Shown: piece by piece, positions 24,240-36,797 of the stretch
How the letters are laid out: the number at the start of each line of letters is the position of its first letter
Position numbering within the stretch: the first letter of the stretch is position 1
Assembly (NCBI GenBank): GCA_002245135.1
Contig: NGBS01000012.1
Span: 92,098-156,097 of the forward strand
Direction of reading: 5' to 3'
DNA from: Proteromonas lacertae
Taxonomy: Eukaryota; Sar; Bigyra; Opalinata; Proteromonadidae
DNA length: 64,000 bases
Position numbers and translations under genes: made by a program
Notes under the pieces: model-generated
The model's input: the letters and a program-made list of their open reading frames with translations, nothing else
What the model was told of the DNA's origin: nothing
The model's database searches: none

Positions 24240-26612
24240 TTAAAGTAAGTCTTCATCCTATATCGATTAAAGATTATATAAATATAAAATATACAAAAGT
24301 TGAAGCTGAAAGTGAAAGAGATTCAGAATCATCATCATCTTTGTTGTTTTTTTGAGCTTGTTTTTCTGCTTCTTCTCGTTTCCTCTTTTCTTCTTCTTCC
24401 CGTTGTTTTGTTTCTAATTTCTCCCTTTCCTCCCTAATTTGTTTTTGCCTTTCTTCTTCTCTCTTTCTAGCTAGCTCTTTTAACCTTTCTTCTTCTGACT
24501 TATTATCTTCTTCTATTTGTCTTCTTCTTTCTTCTTCTCTTTGCTTTTCTAATTCTAATTTTCTCTGTCTTTCTTCTTCCTCTTGTTGTTGTTTCTTTCT
24601 TTTTTCTTCTTCATCTTTTCTTCTAGTTTCTTCCTCTAATTGTCTTCTCCTATTATCTTCTTCTGTTTGTTTCTGTCTCTCTATTTCCTGTTGTTTCTGT
24701 ATATCCAACTGTCTTTGTTTTTCAGCTTCTTCAGCTTCTTTTCTTCTTCTAAATTCTTCTTCAATTTGTCTTTGTTTTACTAATAATTCATCACCATTTG
24801 TTACTTCATTATTTTCTCTTGTTGTTATTTCTTCTTCTTCTCTTATCACATTTGTTGATTGTTGATTTACATTAGTACCATACTGAGTAGTTGTTGGTTG
24901 AATAGTATTAACAGTTGAAGTTGTATATGATATTGGTGGATTATTATCTGATTTATTACTCTGAGTAAGATAATCATTATTTATATAATGTTGAGCTTGC
25001 AGTTGTTGTTGCTGTTGCTGTTGTTGTTGTTGCTGTTGTTGTTGTTGCATTGGCAGAGGTTGAGATGATAATGATGATATTGATGATAATGGTTGAGAAG
25101 ATGTATTTGAATTACCCAGTTGATATAATGATGATGACTGTTGTAGTGGAGGAGGAGGAGGAGGAGGAGATGGTTTATAAGCATTCTGACGAGGTAAAGA
25201 ATTGAAGTATAAATCTCTATTCAATAAATCATAAGTATTAGATGTAATATTATAATCATTACCTACCAATGGATGATATTGTTGTTGTTGTGATTGTTGT
25301 TGTAATTGTATTGGATATTGTGGTATAATTGGTGTTTGATGTTGATAGAATAATGCTGATGATGATGTGTTATCTAATTCATTAATGATTGTATTGATTT
25401 TACAATCGAATAAATCTCTTTCTTTTCTTAATCTTGCTTCTAGATAATCATTTTTAGTTTGTAGTCTTTCAATTTCTCTAGCGACATCAATATTGTTCTA
25501 TTGAATAATAATATATTATTTTATACAGTCCCATTGCTTATAAAACTTTTAATTTTCTTTTCTTGTTCCATTATTTCGTTTTTATATTCTTTTTCTTTCT
25601 TTGATAATTCTAATATTTGAATTTCATAATCTTTTACTCTTTCCATATTTCTACTTTCAGATTGTTTATATTCTTCAATTTCTTGTTTTAGTTTTAAGTT
25701 CTCAGTATTTTGATATTTTATCATTTCTTTTAATCTTCCTATTTCATTTTCGTTATCTTGAGATCTTAATTGATAATTGGATAATTCATTGATTAATTTC
25801 ATTTTTTCTATTTCATAATTCTCAATTGTTTCTTTATATATCTTTATTTTTTCTTGATATATTTTACATTCATTATTATTACTATCTATCAATAAATTAT
25901 ATTCTTCTTCTTTATTCTTCAATTTTTCTATTTCGATATGCAAATTGTTTATATCTATTTCATAAACTCTTATCTTTTGTAGTGACTGTTCAGCTTGTAT
26001 TGATTGCTTTTGTTCCAATTGATGAATTGTTTCTAATAATTGGTTTTCATGAATTGATTTTGTCTCTATTTCATCTTCAAAGTCGTGAATTCTTCTTTTG
26101 TATTGTTCGATTATTTCTTGATTTTCAATCTCTTTTTTATTGTATGTTTCAATGTTTGAATAATCTGAATTATAATATTTTGACAGATCTTGAAGAAATA
26201 TGTGAAGTAAAGGACATTTTTCTGAAGGGATTTGATTAGGTATAGAATATCTACCATCTTTAACATACTAACAAATGATTTTTAAAAAGAATATACAGTT
26301 ATTAAATCTGGACCATTTATAAGTTCTTTTTCACAATTAGCTTCTTTTAAAAATACCTTATAAGTTAAATAATCAGTTTGAAGAAACAAATATTCAGCAA
26401 TTAAACTGTTCAAAACAGCTGTACTATTCATATTCATAAAATCTTTTGGTTGAGAAGTAAATAATGAATTAACTATCTCAGATGCGTAATTCTATAGACT
26501 ATGTACCAATTTTTAATACTTTGAGGTTTTCCATTACATTTTCTTGAGATAACCAATCATTTATATCATTTTCAATTATACTATCATTCATCAAATCTGA
26601 TGATTCATCCAT
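24240..26612 (-). CDS. OFD1: OFD1-like LisH and coiled-coil centriolar protein
   Basis: ATG at 26612 (MDESSDLMNDSIIEND). After an intron at about 26497-26525 comes a LisH-type motif, AVLNSLIAEYLFLQTDYLTYKVFLKEAN, which closely follows the OFD1/FOP LisH pattern (LIAEYL, then TxxVFLxE). A long coiled coil (25521-26230) follows, then a Gln-run and Pro-run linker (polyQ at about 25010-25050, polyP near 25150) and a very charged EER/KQ-rich helix. The last intron (about 24247-24283) moves the ending from a poor read-through to DEDLL and TAA at 24240. The arrangement of LisH, coils and Glu/Arg helix resembles OFD1, a centriole distal-end and basal-body protein. Coiled-coil similarity is weak evidence, so OFD1 is a probable rather than a firm call. 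Confidence 0.65.
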
Positions 26613-26673
26613 AATTTTAAATTTTCAAAAATAGAAAAATATATTCGTTAATAACAAAACTACTCTATTTTTA

Positions 26674-27630
26674 ATGAATCGTTTATCTCCTAAACAAGCA
26701 TATGAATTGACAAAAAAGTTAAGGCTATCAGGACAATTGAAAATAATAGATAGAATAGAACCTTCAAATAAAGCAGCAGTTAGTTTTTACGGATATAAGA
26801 CGATTAAGCAGTATTACAGACATAATAATTATTTACTCATAGAATAAAAACACCATTAATAATAATAGGAGGAACTTCGCAAGTTATTAATCATTGGATT
26901 CCAATGATTGAAATTCTAAAACCTTACCATGATGTTTTTGTGTATGAAACTAGAGGCCAAGTATAAATAATAAAAATTTATTATATATTTGTAATAGGGT
27001 TCAACAACATTGTCAAATATTGATTGTAGCCTTCCAACTCAAGTCGAAGATTTTATTCAACTAATTCGTATAATGAATTATGATTCAATCAAAGTAAATT
27101 TGTGTGGCTTTTCTTTTGGAGGAAGATTAGCTTTATCAATTGCAAATAATCATCCTAGTACAGTGAATAAGTTAATAATAACTGGAGTAGGTAATGGCCG
27201 AGGTGAAAAGGGTAATCAAATACATCAACAGTGGATTGAATACTTAGAACAAGGAGATTTAGAGAATATGATAAGAAGTTGTCTAATTCATTCCTATTCA
27301 AAATCTTATTTGTTGAAAAATAAAAAGTATATAGATAAATGGGTGAAAAGGACCTGTGAAATGAATAATATAAAGAATTTACACAATTTAATTACTCATA
27401 CGTTAGTTTCAAAGAATTCTCCTTATTCGCCCTCTAATTTGGGTAAAGCAATTCATTGTCCTGTATTATCTATAGCTGGTGATAAAGATGAACTTGTTCC
27501 AATAAAAAATGCTATTGAATTAGCAGAAATTGGTCATTTTAAGATGAAAATAATAGAAAATGCTGGACATAACGTTCCAGTAGAAAATACATATGCTTGG
27601 ACTAAAGCTGTTATTGATTTTTTGAAATGA
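26674..27630 (+). CDS. Alpha/beta hydrolase
   Basis: This is a cytosolic alpha/beta-hydrolase-fold enzyme of about 295 residues. ATG at 26674 (MNRLSPKQAYELTKK), and two introns (about 26811-26839 and 26960-26997) are both GTAT...ATAG. The core starts with TPLIIIGGTSQVINHW and the oxyanion loop. The nucleophile elbow is LCGFSFGGRLALS, the acid is in SIAGDKDELVP and the catalytic His in ENAGHNVPVE, all in standard order and spacing. The substrate cannot be inferred; epoxide hydrolase-like and esterase members share these features. It is divergent from the OFD1-like gene with about 60 bases between the two starts, so the promoter is probably shared. Confidence 0.85.
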
Positions 27631-27794
27631 TTAAAAGAATAGTGTGTGTTTATGACTATTTTTATATTTTCCTTATTATATTGTTTTGTTTGTTATTCAT
27701 CCCAAAATATTTTAACAAAATATTCTATATCCAATGAAACGGCATATAAAATCACAATTTCATTCACACTTATTGACTATATTAATTAAGGTGT

Positions 27795-29520
27795 AAGAAC
27801 AGGAATAGGAGTCTCATCCAACCACAACTTTTGCATGAAATCATACAACTCTTGAGATAAAGAAACCTTATAAGGGAGTTGGATTTAACTTTCTCAATAT
27901 ATCTTCTCTTATATATGTCAATTGTTCTTTAACTCTTTCTCTTACCTTCTCAGTAGCGAGTAATTCATGTTGTAAACCTCCTTTACTACCATCCCAGAAT
28001 AATACTCCTAATTTCTCTACCTTAGTTGGAGTTACATAGACTCTCTTTCTTGGTTCAAATGGATGATGGCATAATATCTGTTCATGAGGTTTTGGAGGCT
28101 CTTCATGATCAAATTTCATAATATCCAATATAGCGATATTATCTTTATCATAGAGTCTATATATAGACTTCTTACCAGGAATAGTAATCTTTACACTATC
28201 TTGGGATAACTTAATACGTGGTTTACCTTTCATTTCCACTAATTTATATACCATTCCTAATGCTGGTTGTGCTTGACAGGTAACTAAGTTAGTACCAATA
28301 CCATAAGCAGTAATTTCATGTTTCTGTTGGTTCAAACTGGTCAATACATCTTCATTAATGTCATTACTAGCGGTAATTCCTAATTTACCAAATGGAACTT
28401 TGTACTTCTTCTCAAAGGCAATAAACATCTTTCGAGTTTCTTTGGAGAGATATGCTAAATCTCCACTATCTAATCTAATACCTAATGGCATGTATCCTTT
28501 GTCATATAATACTTTAGCAACACACAGGAAGTTTGGAACACCACTCTATATATATAGTAATAACAATAAAGAAATACTCTTAATGAATCATATGAGTCAA
28601 CTAATGCTAAGAATCCTTTTGGAAATGCTTGGCCATATGCAATAAATGCAGCTAATTCACCTAAGTTAGACTGCCAGTGATTCTCTTCACGGATTTTTAA
28701 GGTTTCTTTAACCATATCAGTACCTTCAAATACTTTGTTCTATAATATAATTATAATTATATATATATATATACTTTTAAGTCATCCAAACATGTATAAG
28801 CTAATACAAAGCTGTGTGCATGCGTGCCTTTCACTGGTATACCATACTGTATTCCTGCTTCCAAGTTACTTGTTCCATCAAATCCTCCAATATAACTGTA
28901 TCTACTTGCAGACATACCACCATCTGGACCTTGAGCTCTTCTTAAACCGAATTCTAATAAAAGTTTATCATCACCAGCTGCTTTTCTGAAACGTACTGCG
29001 TTTGTAGTGATTAATCTATTATGTATATATATATATATATTTGAATAAACTATACGATGCATAATTGACTAGATTCAATAAAGTTGTCTCTAATAATTGG
29101 CATGCGGCTAATGGACCTTCTACACGTATAACTGGAACACCAGGGAATACGACAGTACCTTCTGGAACAGCCGTAATCTTGACATCTTTCATTGTCAACT
29201 CAGCGAGGAACTTGTAAAATCCCTCATCAGATGGTCCAAGAACAGTTCTTTTTAAATAAAATAATATATTAGTACTTTAAGTAAGCAATCTGTTCGGGGG
29301 TGATCTTGAAGTCTTTGATGAATTTTAAGCAATCATCAATTCCACAAAAAACAGTAAATTCACCTTGGAATGGATTTTTACGGAAGAACAAATCGAAAAC
29401 GCAAGGATCATTGTAATTACCGTCTTTCCAATAGCCATAGGCCATGGTGAACTGATAAAATAATATAGATCAATATACTTCGTACATATCGTTCAACAAT
29501 GGGGTAATGAAGGAGTTCAT
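27795..29520 (-). CDS. NAPRT: Nicotinate phosphoribosyltransferase (NAD salvage)
   Basis: The enzyme makes nicotinate mononucleotide from nicotinate and PRPP, the first step of the Preiss-Handler NAD pathway. ATG at 29520 gives [14 protein letters not shown], then an intron (about 29458-29483) and [11 protein letters not shown], the usual N-terminus. Later come [13 protein letters not shown], the [20 protein letters not shown] loop with the active-site Arg, [15 protein letters not shown]-type motifs, [14 protein letters not shown] and [14 protein letters not shown]. The open frame ends at 27868 (NPTPL, TAA), but the family's conserved C-terminal segment follows in the +1 frame ([17 protein letters not shown]) and ends with TAA at about 27795. 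So the last 25 residues are out of frame by one base at ACT CCC TTA TAA. The catalytic core is intact. Confidence 0.93.
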
Positions 29521-29887
29521 GAGATTAAATCAGTTATTAAAAACTTAGTGAGTTATAAATACCCATTTTAGCCAATCAAATGCAAGAATTTTATAAATGC
29601 TCTTTTTTACATAGTTAAATTATATTGATGAGTATGTAGTTAATAAGTACAATCAAAGTTGATTTTATTATTATTTATAGCCTTTTATTCAGTAAAAAAT
29701 TAGAATTATTTGATTATTTTTATGTTTTAAATTAAATCATTGAAAATCCATATTATTAACCACATGATGCTTCTGAAGTACTAAAATCTCATTAGTCTTC
29801 TCTCTGTTTTGAGATAAAAGAAAAAGCGTTATAAATTTATCCGTTTCATTTTCAAAAAACAGTTCTTTTTATTTTTGTTATTTAACC

Positions 29888-30869
29888 ATGCAAACAACAA
29901 AATTATTCCCAGATAATGAAAGATTAAATTTCTATTTTAATGAAGTTAGGTATTCTATATTTTATTATCCATATTCTTTTTAGATTTCGATTACAGAATA
30001 GAGGAGCAAAAGGAACACGAGATTTATTAGTTGCTTGTAGAATGGCTGATCCAGAACACAGTGGAATATTGAGCAGAGATCAATTTGAAGCTGCATGTAA
30101 CTTTGCTGGTGTATTCCTTAATGCAGATGTATTTTCACACATATTATTTAATTAATAGGAAGTTTCTGCATTTATATCAACATTTGGAACAGATGAAGAA
30201 ATTAACAGAATTTACTACGAAAAATTTTATTGCGAATTAGTCCAACCATTGTCAGAAGTACGTGAAAATAGTGTAAAGCGAGCATGGGCAATGTTATCGA
30301 AAGGAAAAGAAACTGTGCCAGTTCAACAATTAATCAATAATTTTCATCCTGAATGCCATCCATTAGTGTTGACAGGTCAATTAGAAAAAGATGACGTTTT
30401 ACAAACCTTTGTAGACGCTATGATTCCACTATCTGAGACTAAATCTTCCCAAATAGACTATGAGTTATTTAATGAATATTATAGAGATATTAGTAATTCA
30501 ATAACCAGTGATGCTATATTTAAAGAGATGATTAGCGAAACTTGGGGATTACACGATGCTAGTACACAAAAAGGATATGACAGAATTGCATACTTAGAAG
30601 AAGCATTGATTGAGAAAATCAGACAGCATTGTAAACCAAAAGATAATAATGAAAAAGAATTAATGAAAATATGTCGATTCTATGATTCTGGCGAGACTAA
30701 AACACTATCAAGAAGTGATTTCGAGAATGTTCTAAGAAATTATGGAATGTTATTGCCTGAAGATGATATAGAATTGTTTTTTAATAATTATGTGGATTAT
30801 GAAACAGGTGAAATACCATACAGAGATCATCCAGAAAACTTTATTCCAAAACTATATAAACGATGGTAA
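29888..30869 (+). CDS. Calcyphosine-like EF-hand protein
   Basis: About 290 residues. ATG at 29888, with introns at about 29948-29983 and 30127-30159, both joining cleanly (RFRLQNRG, then EVSAFISTFG). It follows the calcyphosine (CAPS/CAPSL) plan of repeated EF-hand units: MADPEHSGILSRDQFEAAC, RAWAMLSKGKETVPVQQLI, then the diagnostic FVDAMIPLS...FNEYYRDISNSI segment and MISETWGL. The C-terminal extension adds another pair (MKICRFYDSGETKTLSRSDF). Several loops lack canonical ligands, so only some hands are likely to bind calcium. Calcyphosine-like proteins are frequent in ciliated organisms. It is followed on the same strand by another EF-hand gene at 30991. Confidence 0.82.
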
Positions 30870-30990
30870 TTTATTTTTATTTTATTATTACTTCTAAAAT
30901 TGTGTTTTTAATTTTTTTTTCAAAACATTCAGAAACGGTTAGAATTTTTTTCGTTATATTTTTCTTAAATGTTATTATGTATTCTCTATA

Positions 30991-32237
30991 ATGCCTAAAG
31001 AACCCCCTTTATATTCGGACGATGATCTACCACTTCTGAGATACTATCACTGTATATACAATTTCCCTTAATTTTAGTCTCATTCAAAGAAGCCAGAAGA
31101 CTGTTTGATAAAATAGACTCAGTGTTTCAGTATATTTAACAGTATTATATTTTAAGAGATTGTGAGACTATTCCTTCCACAGCATTTGTTCATTTCTTCG
31201 ATAAAAATTCGTCAACATGTAATATTAAACTAACAGTTATACTAACCGGTATTAATAATATCAATATATTTATTCTCATAATAGCTTACATCGCTAAATC
31301 ACCAACTCAGTTAACAAAAAGTCAATTCCTGCTGCTTGTAGTAACAATTTGTTTGTCGGATCTACCATATGCCTCAATAGCTTTCGCATTATTCGCCACT
31401 GGGTCAAATAGTTGGCCAATACACAATATTTCTAATTTTGGAGAAGATATAGAAGGAAATAGTGAAATATTAAACACAATAATCACATATGATGCAAATC
31501 ATGATGGATCTCTCTCACAGAAAGAGTTTTACTTATTTTTCAGAAACAATTCATTTCTATTCAATCAACTTACCACATTTTTAGATAATATAAAGAAAAT
31601 GACACTCGGAATGAAGGAATGGAATAGAATAAAGCATAGATATCATCATTTCCCAGAGATTTTAGAGTATCAATTAAACAATGGTATGGCAAATCCAAAC
31701 TCTTCCATCTTTCATCGTTTAGCTCGTTGTTTTATGTGTTGTATGGAAGATCCATTAAAATACGATTATCCACCATTCGATCAAAGAGAAATATTAAGTT
31801 ATCATTATCAATCTTTACTTCAAAATATATTGAATAATGGTAGATATATACAATTGAATAATAATGGTCCTGGTGGTAATAATAATACATTTCATAAGAC
31901 TAGTACCAACATTACTAACACATTGACATCACCAATATCTTCAAGATTAGCTAGAAATAGTAATTTCAGTAATGCTTCTTTGCCTTCAGTTAGAATGAAT
32001 TATATGAGGAGACATAAAGAATCTGTGTCAAAATGTAATACTGCTAATCAAAAAGATGATAATTCGAAAAGACCAGTGAAAGATTTGAATGTGATTGGCC
32101 CTTCCTTAGATCAAAGAATGAAAACTAAACCTACACAAATTATGCCTGTTGATGCAAACATTCCCACTAGTCCAAGAGCTCAATTTGTTTCAAGACATAA
32201 TTCACCTGACTCTAAAAAAGATGATGATGATGAATGA
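30991..32237 (+). CDS. EF-hand protein with Ser/Asn-rich tail
   Basis: ATG at 30991 (MPKEPPLYSDDDLPLL). Small introns at about 31051-31076, 31112-31150 and 31219-31284 join exons into an EF-hand-like N-terminal region. One clear canonical EF-hand loop is present, DANHDGSLSQKEF at about residue 125, with Asp, Asn, Asp, Ser and Glu at ligand positions. A helical part follows, then a Cys-containing segment LARCFMCCMEDPLKYDYPPF, and a long Asn/Ser/Thr-rich basic tail ending in DDDDE. It sits just after the calcyphosine-like gene on the same strand, but similarity between the two is limited to the EF-hand. The exact first joins are approximate. The function beyond calcium sensing is unknown. Confidence 0.65.
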
Positions 32238-32375
32238 ATGAGGAACCAATTATTTATATTGATCAATAAGTGTAATTATATTATTTAATGTAAATTTCTG
32301 TGTTTTTTTTTTCTGTAATGCAAGCTTGGATGTTGGTTTGAAAATCAAATTAACATAATTATCATTTTCTCGATA

Positions 32376-34600
32376 ATGGAACAATTTGGAGAGTTATGTA
32401 GTGTATATTGCGTATTTAATATACAATATTAATATATTATAGGTAATTAAAGAGTATAACAAGAATGATTTTTACTCTTTGTTGGAAGTAAAAAATAAAG
32501 AGACAAATAAGTTGAAGATTATAAAGATATATAATAGAAATAATATAGATTCAAGGTCCTTAGACATATTTAAAAGAGAATATGAGAAACTGAAGAAATT
32601 AAACCATAAAAATGTAATATCATATGAAAAAGTGATAATAAATGAAATGAATATAATACTGGTAATGAAAAAATACTCAAAATCTCTGATAGATTTGATA
32701 AATGAAAAAGAGATGGAAGAGAATGATATAAATAATATTATAATAAAAATCTTGACAATGTTGAAAGAATTGCATGAAAATGGAATAATGTATAACAACA
32801 TTAAACCAACTAATATTCTATTTGATTCGAATTATATCTAGTTGATAATTTGAATTATTTCTTAAAGCAGAATAATTTAGAAAATGATGATGTGAGTTAT
32901 TTAAGTCCAGCTATATTGAATGGAGAAGTAATAGATGATGCCAGTAGTGATATATGGAATATAGGGTTGTTGATGTATGTATTATTAACGAAAAGAAATC
33001 CATTTAACAAAGCGAGTAGAGAAGAAACAATAAACTCTATAAAAGAATGTAAATATGACAAAATAGAAAGAAAAGAAGCATATAATGCTATTTTGTCAAA
33101 ACTATTAAAAGTAAATAAAAAGGAAAGAATAATTACTGAGCATCTGATTAAAAGGTTGAATGAGATTATTTATAACTCAAAAATGGTATTAATAGAGAAA
33201 ATGATGAATGAAAGAAAATTTAATGAAGTATATTTTTAATATAAATGATTTTTAATAGAGTATAATATGTTTAAAAGAATTATTAGATAATCCTTATTCA
33301 AATGATAAAAGGTGCAATATTTATAGTCTGTTAGGACAATGTTTCCTCCAATTAGTATTTATAACTATTTATCTATGATGAAAATAGGAAGATTGTGATG
33401 AATCAATTCGTTATTTGCATTTAGCTCTAGATAATTCTTCAACTTCAGAAGTTAAAGAAATGATTTTTATTGATCTTGCTGCAGCCTATATGATTAAAGT
33501 ACAACATATTTTATATATTTATTAAATAGAATGATTATCAAAAATCAATTCATTATGGAAAAATGGGATTGTTATATAGTGTAACACCAGAGAGAAAGTC
33601 CATTTTAAATTACTGTATTGCTATTAACTATAATAAATTGGTATGTTGAATATATATTAGTATTATTTCTTTTCTGATTAGAATCATTATGAAGATTCTA
33701 TTTGTTACGGAAAAGAATCATTGAAGAATAATGAGAATTGTTTTACAAAAAGTCAAAATTCATTTCTTATAGGAGAATGTTATTATAAAATTGTATTATT
33801 ATTTGTTCTATTGTCAATTTAGAAGGATTACAAAGAGTCAATAAGTTATTTTATAAATGCATTAGAATGTTCGCTGTCAAATGAACTAAGATACAAGTGT
33901 AACATAAATGTTGGTTTTTGTTATTTTGAGATGGTATTTGCATAAAAATAATGTTGTATAGAAAGAATATAAAGAAGCAATCAATTACTTTGAAAAAGTA
34001 CTAGAATATTCATCTGAAGAAGAAATACAATTTATATGTTATTTTCAAATTGCTTCATGTTTCTTTTTTATGGTATTTATATAATAATAGTGATATATAG
34101 AATGAGTATAAAGAATCTATATGTAAATATGAAAAAGCTTTAGAATATTCATCAACTAGTTTAAACAAATATAGATGTTATATCCGTTTAGGAAGTTGTT
34201 ATTATTTTATGGTATAATTAATCATCTTTTAATTAAATCAACAGAATATGTATGAAGAAGCTCTGAGATATTTCTTTTCATCATTGAATATTGCAGAATC
34301 TCTTGAAGAAATATGTACATCGCAAATGGATATATGTTGTTGTTATTTTAAAAGTGGAGATATTGATAATTCTTTAGCCTATTTTCAAAAATCATTACAG
34401 TCAGCAATTTCAAACAATCAAAAATATAAATCATATTTAGAAATGGGCAAATGTTATACAGAGAATGTATGTGATATATATTATATATGTAATAGAATGA
34501 TTTTGAAAATGCAAAGAAATATTTGGAAATAGCTATGAAATATGTTGAAAATGAAAAAGAGAAAAAAGAAGTTAAAGAGTTATTAAATAAAACACAATAA
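32376..34600 (+). CDS. Pseudokinase fused to tandem TPR repeats
   Basis: ATG at 32376, with an intron at about 32399-32440. The kinase-like domain (residues 5-260) keeps a beta3-type Lys (KIIKIY), helix C and the DIWNIGLLMYVLLTKRNPF lobe, but the HRD loop reads MYNNIKPTN and the DFG region VDN, so both catalytic Asp positions are changed. The frame breaks at about 32839-32841 (ATC TAG TTG). From 33260 to 34600 nine small exons each encode about one TPR, with NDYQKSIHYGK, KDYKESISYF, KEYKEAINYF and NEYKESICKY openings; every intron is phase 0 immediately before the [N/K/E]xY start. TAA at 34598. Probably an inactive scaffold with a protein-binding solenoid. Confidence 0.78.
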
Positions 34601-34619
34601 TAACAAAAACAAATACTTA

Positions 34620-36715
34620 TTATTTTTTATATTTCTTTGATAAAGTTTTAGGTATATTATTGAACATTCTCATAAATAAAAAATCATCATCATCATCATA
34701 TTTCTCTAAATAATCATTGTAATTTTCTATTTCATTTAAATTCTCATTAATAATTTTTGGAACATATTCTTTCACAATCGGACAATAACATTTCATATAA
34801 CTAGATAAAAGCCACAATGATGTAATATCAGCATTTGATCTTTCTGGTTCATTAATTTCATAATTATACGGTTTTTTAACTTGTCTATCTAATTCATTCT
34901 CTAATAATATTTTACTATTGGGGTATCTTTTGAAAATAGCTCTGATAATACTTAAAATTGATAAACACTGATTGATAGGCAATAATTGAGAGAGAATAAT
35001 CATTCTTATTACAAATGAAGTGATAATCAATTCATTATTTTCTCTTCTTTCAATTAGTGCTAACTAAATACATAATAGAAAATATAGCAATATACATAAC
35101 AAGTATGAATTACTGATGGAATATCTTTTCTATTATTGATCAATGTAGCTTCTATTAATATTGAATATAACATATTAATATAAGGCGTTTCATCAATTGC
35201 TAATATTTTTCCTGGTCCTTGTAATGTCTTTATGACTGTTTGAATACATTGTATTCTATTACTGAAACTGATATTTGGTTTTTCTAAATAATCATGAAAA
35301 TACTTCAATAAATCAGAAACTATGTTTATATTCATTAATGGAATATATCTTGATAAACACTATTATAAAATAATATAGAAATATTCATAATACTCTTAAT
35401 GTTAATGGAATTAATGAATCATTATTAGACTTCAATATTCTAAAATACATAATAATCAATGCACGTAATGTATCTTTATGATAACTATCTCTTAAATCAT
35501 AATCAATATCAGCTGTTGATTCTTGTAATATCTTTTTTACTTTCTTATTCTTCTTTTTGATTTTTTTGATTTTTCATCCAGTTTATCACTTTCTTCTAAC
35601 TTAGTTTTTAATGGAATTGATTCTGTTACTAATATCATATCTTCATGAACTTGACAATTTAATTTTTTGACAATATGACCTATTCCTTCGATTATTTCAC
35701 TATATCTTGAACCTTGTGCGTCTTTTTCGTATAATGATTTAATTGTCTCAGTGGATAAATCTCTTATGATTTTATTCTTGTGATTTAAAGCTCGAATTAT
35801 TGTTTGAATTAATAGATTCACATCATTGAAATAAAAATGTGATTTTAATAATTCACAAATGCATTTAAAGCACTAATAGAAATAAAAAATGTAATATATA
35901 TACATGATATCCCATGTGATTAACTATTTCATCTGTTCCTTTAATTGGTTTTGGAATTTGATTAAATTTCAATATAATTAACTGTAAAAACGTTTTATAT
36001 GATTTTAACAACTTTGTTTCATAGTCAATTTGTTTCTGAATTGCTTTTTTATGCTTCTTTTCACTATCGATTTCATATTTCTGTAGATTAATTGCAGTGG
36101 ATGGTAATATATCATTAAACACAACATATTCTGCTAATATTGATATTTGTTGAATGATTTCATCATCAATATCACTTGTATATTCATGTAACATATTAAA
36201 TAATGTGTTTTCTGAGTTTGGTTGTTTTTTAAATGCTGCTTCTGGATCTGCCATTATACTTTCACACAATTCTGCGATATGTTTCTTTTTATCTTCTAAT
36301 GACATTACTGGTGGACTTAATTTAGTTCTTTTACGTTTTCTCTTATTTCCTTCTTCTTTCTCATCATCATCACCATAATCTTCTTCTTCTTCAATATCTT
36401 TTTTCTTTGATTTTGGTTTTAAACTATCTTCTATTTCTTTTTGAGTTATACGAGACATTTCTATAAACGTAAAATTACTAGAATATACTTTTTTGAATTA
36501 TTCTTGTTGTTTCATACTTTCTTTCCATCTCATCGTTGTTGCTCATCATTAATTTTTCTTTTTTATGTTTCCTTTTCATAGCATTCAATTGTCTAAAGGT
36601 AAAATATGATAAAAATACTCTGTTTCATCATAAACATCTTCCAGTAACAATTTGTTTATAATCCTATACGATAATACTCATGATATACATTGTATGCTTC
36701 TATATCTTCATCCAT
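34620..36715 (-). CDS. NOC3L: NOC3-like nucleolar ribosome-biogenesis protein
   Basis: This homolog of NOC3 acts in nucleolar export of pre-60S particles and in replication licensing in yeast. The body matches the family: KKHIAELCESIMADPEAAF, EYVVFNDILPSTAINLQKYEI, KQIDYETKLLKSYKTFLQL, then the CBF/NOC block with INIVSDLLKYFHDYL, RIQCIQTVIKTLQGPGKILAIDE, and a C-terminus RSNADITSLWLLSSYMKCYCPIV. A lysine-rich N-terminal part precedes it (SRITQKEIEDSLKPKSKKK). The first ATG is at 36715 (MDEDIEAYN). The start region 36600-36715 needs a +1 or similar adjustment after the first intron, so the first 40 residues are uncertain. Introns of about 30 nt lie near 35890-35915, 35395-35410 and 35065-35100. 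Confidence 0.82.
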
Positions 36716-36797
36716 TTTTCACTTTAATAACTCTTAAAAATAGAAATGCAGAATTAGAAAGCTTGATAAAACTTGAATTCACAAACATGTTTGTTTC

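Noticed and set aside
25000..25060. CAG/CAA-type triplet array as a possible unstable repeat locus
   Set aside because: A mixed CAA/CAG polyGln tract of ordinary length inside the OFD1-like gene; nothing suggests expansion.
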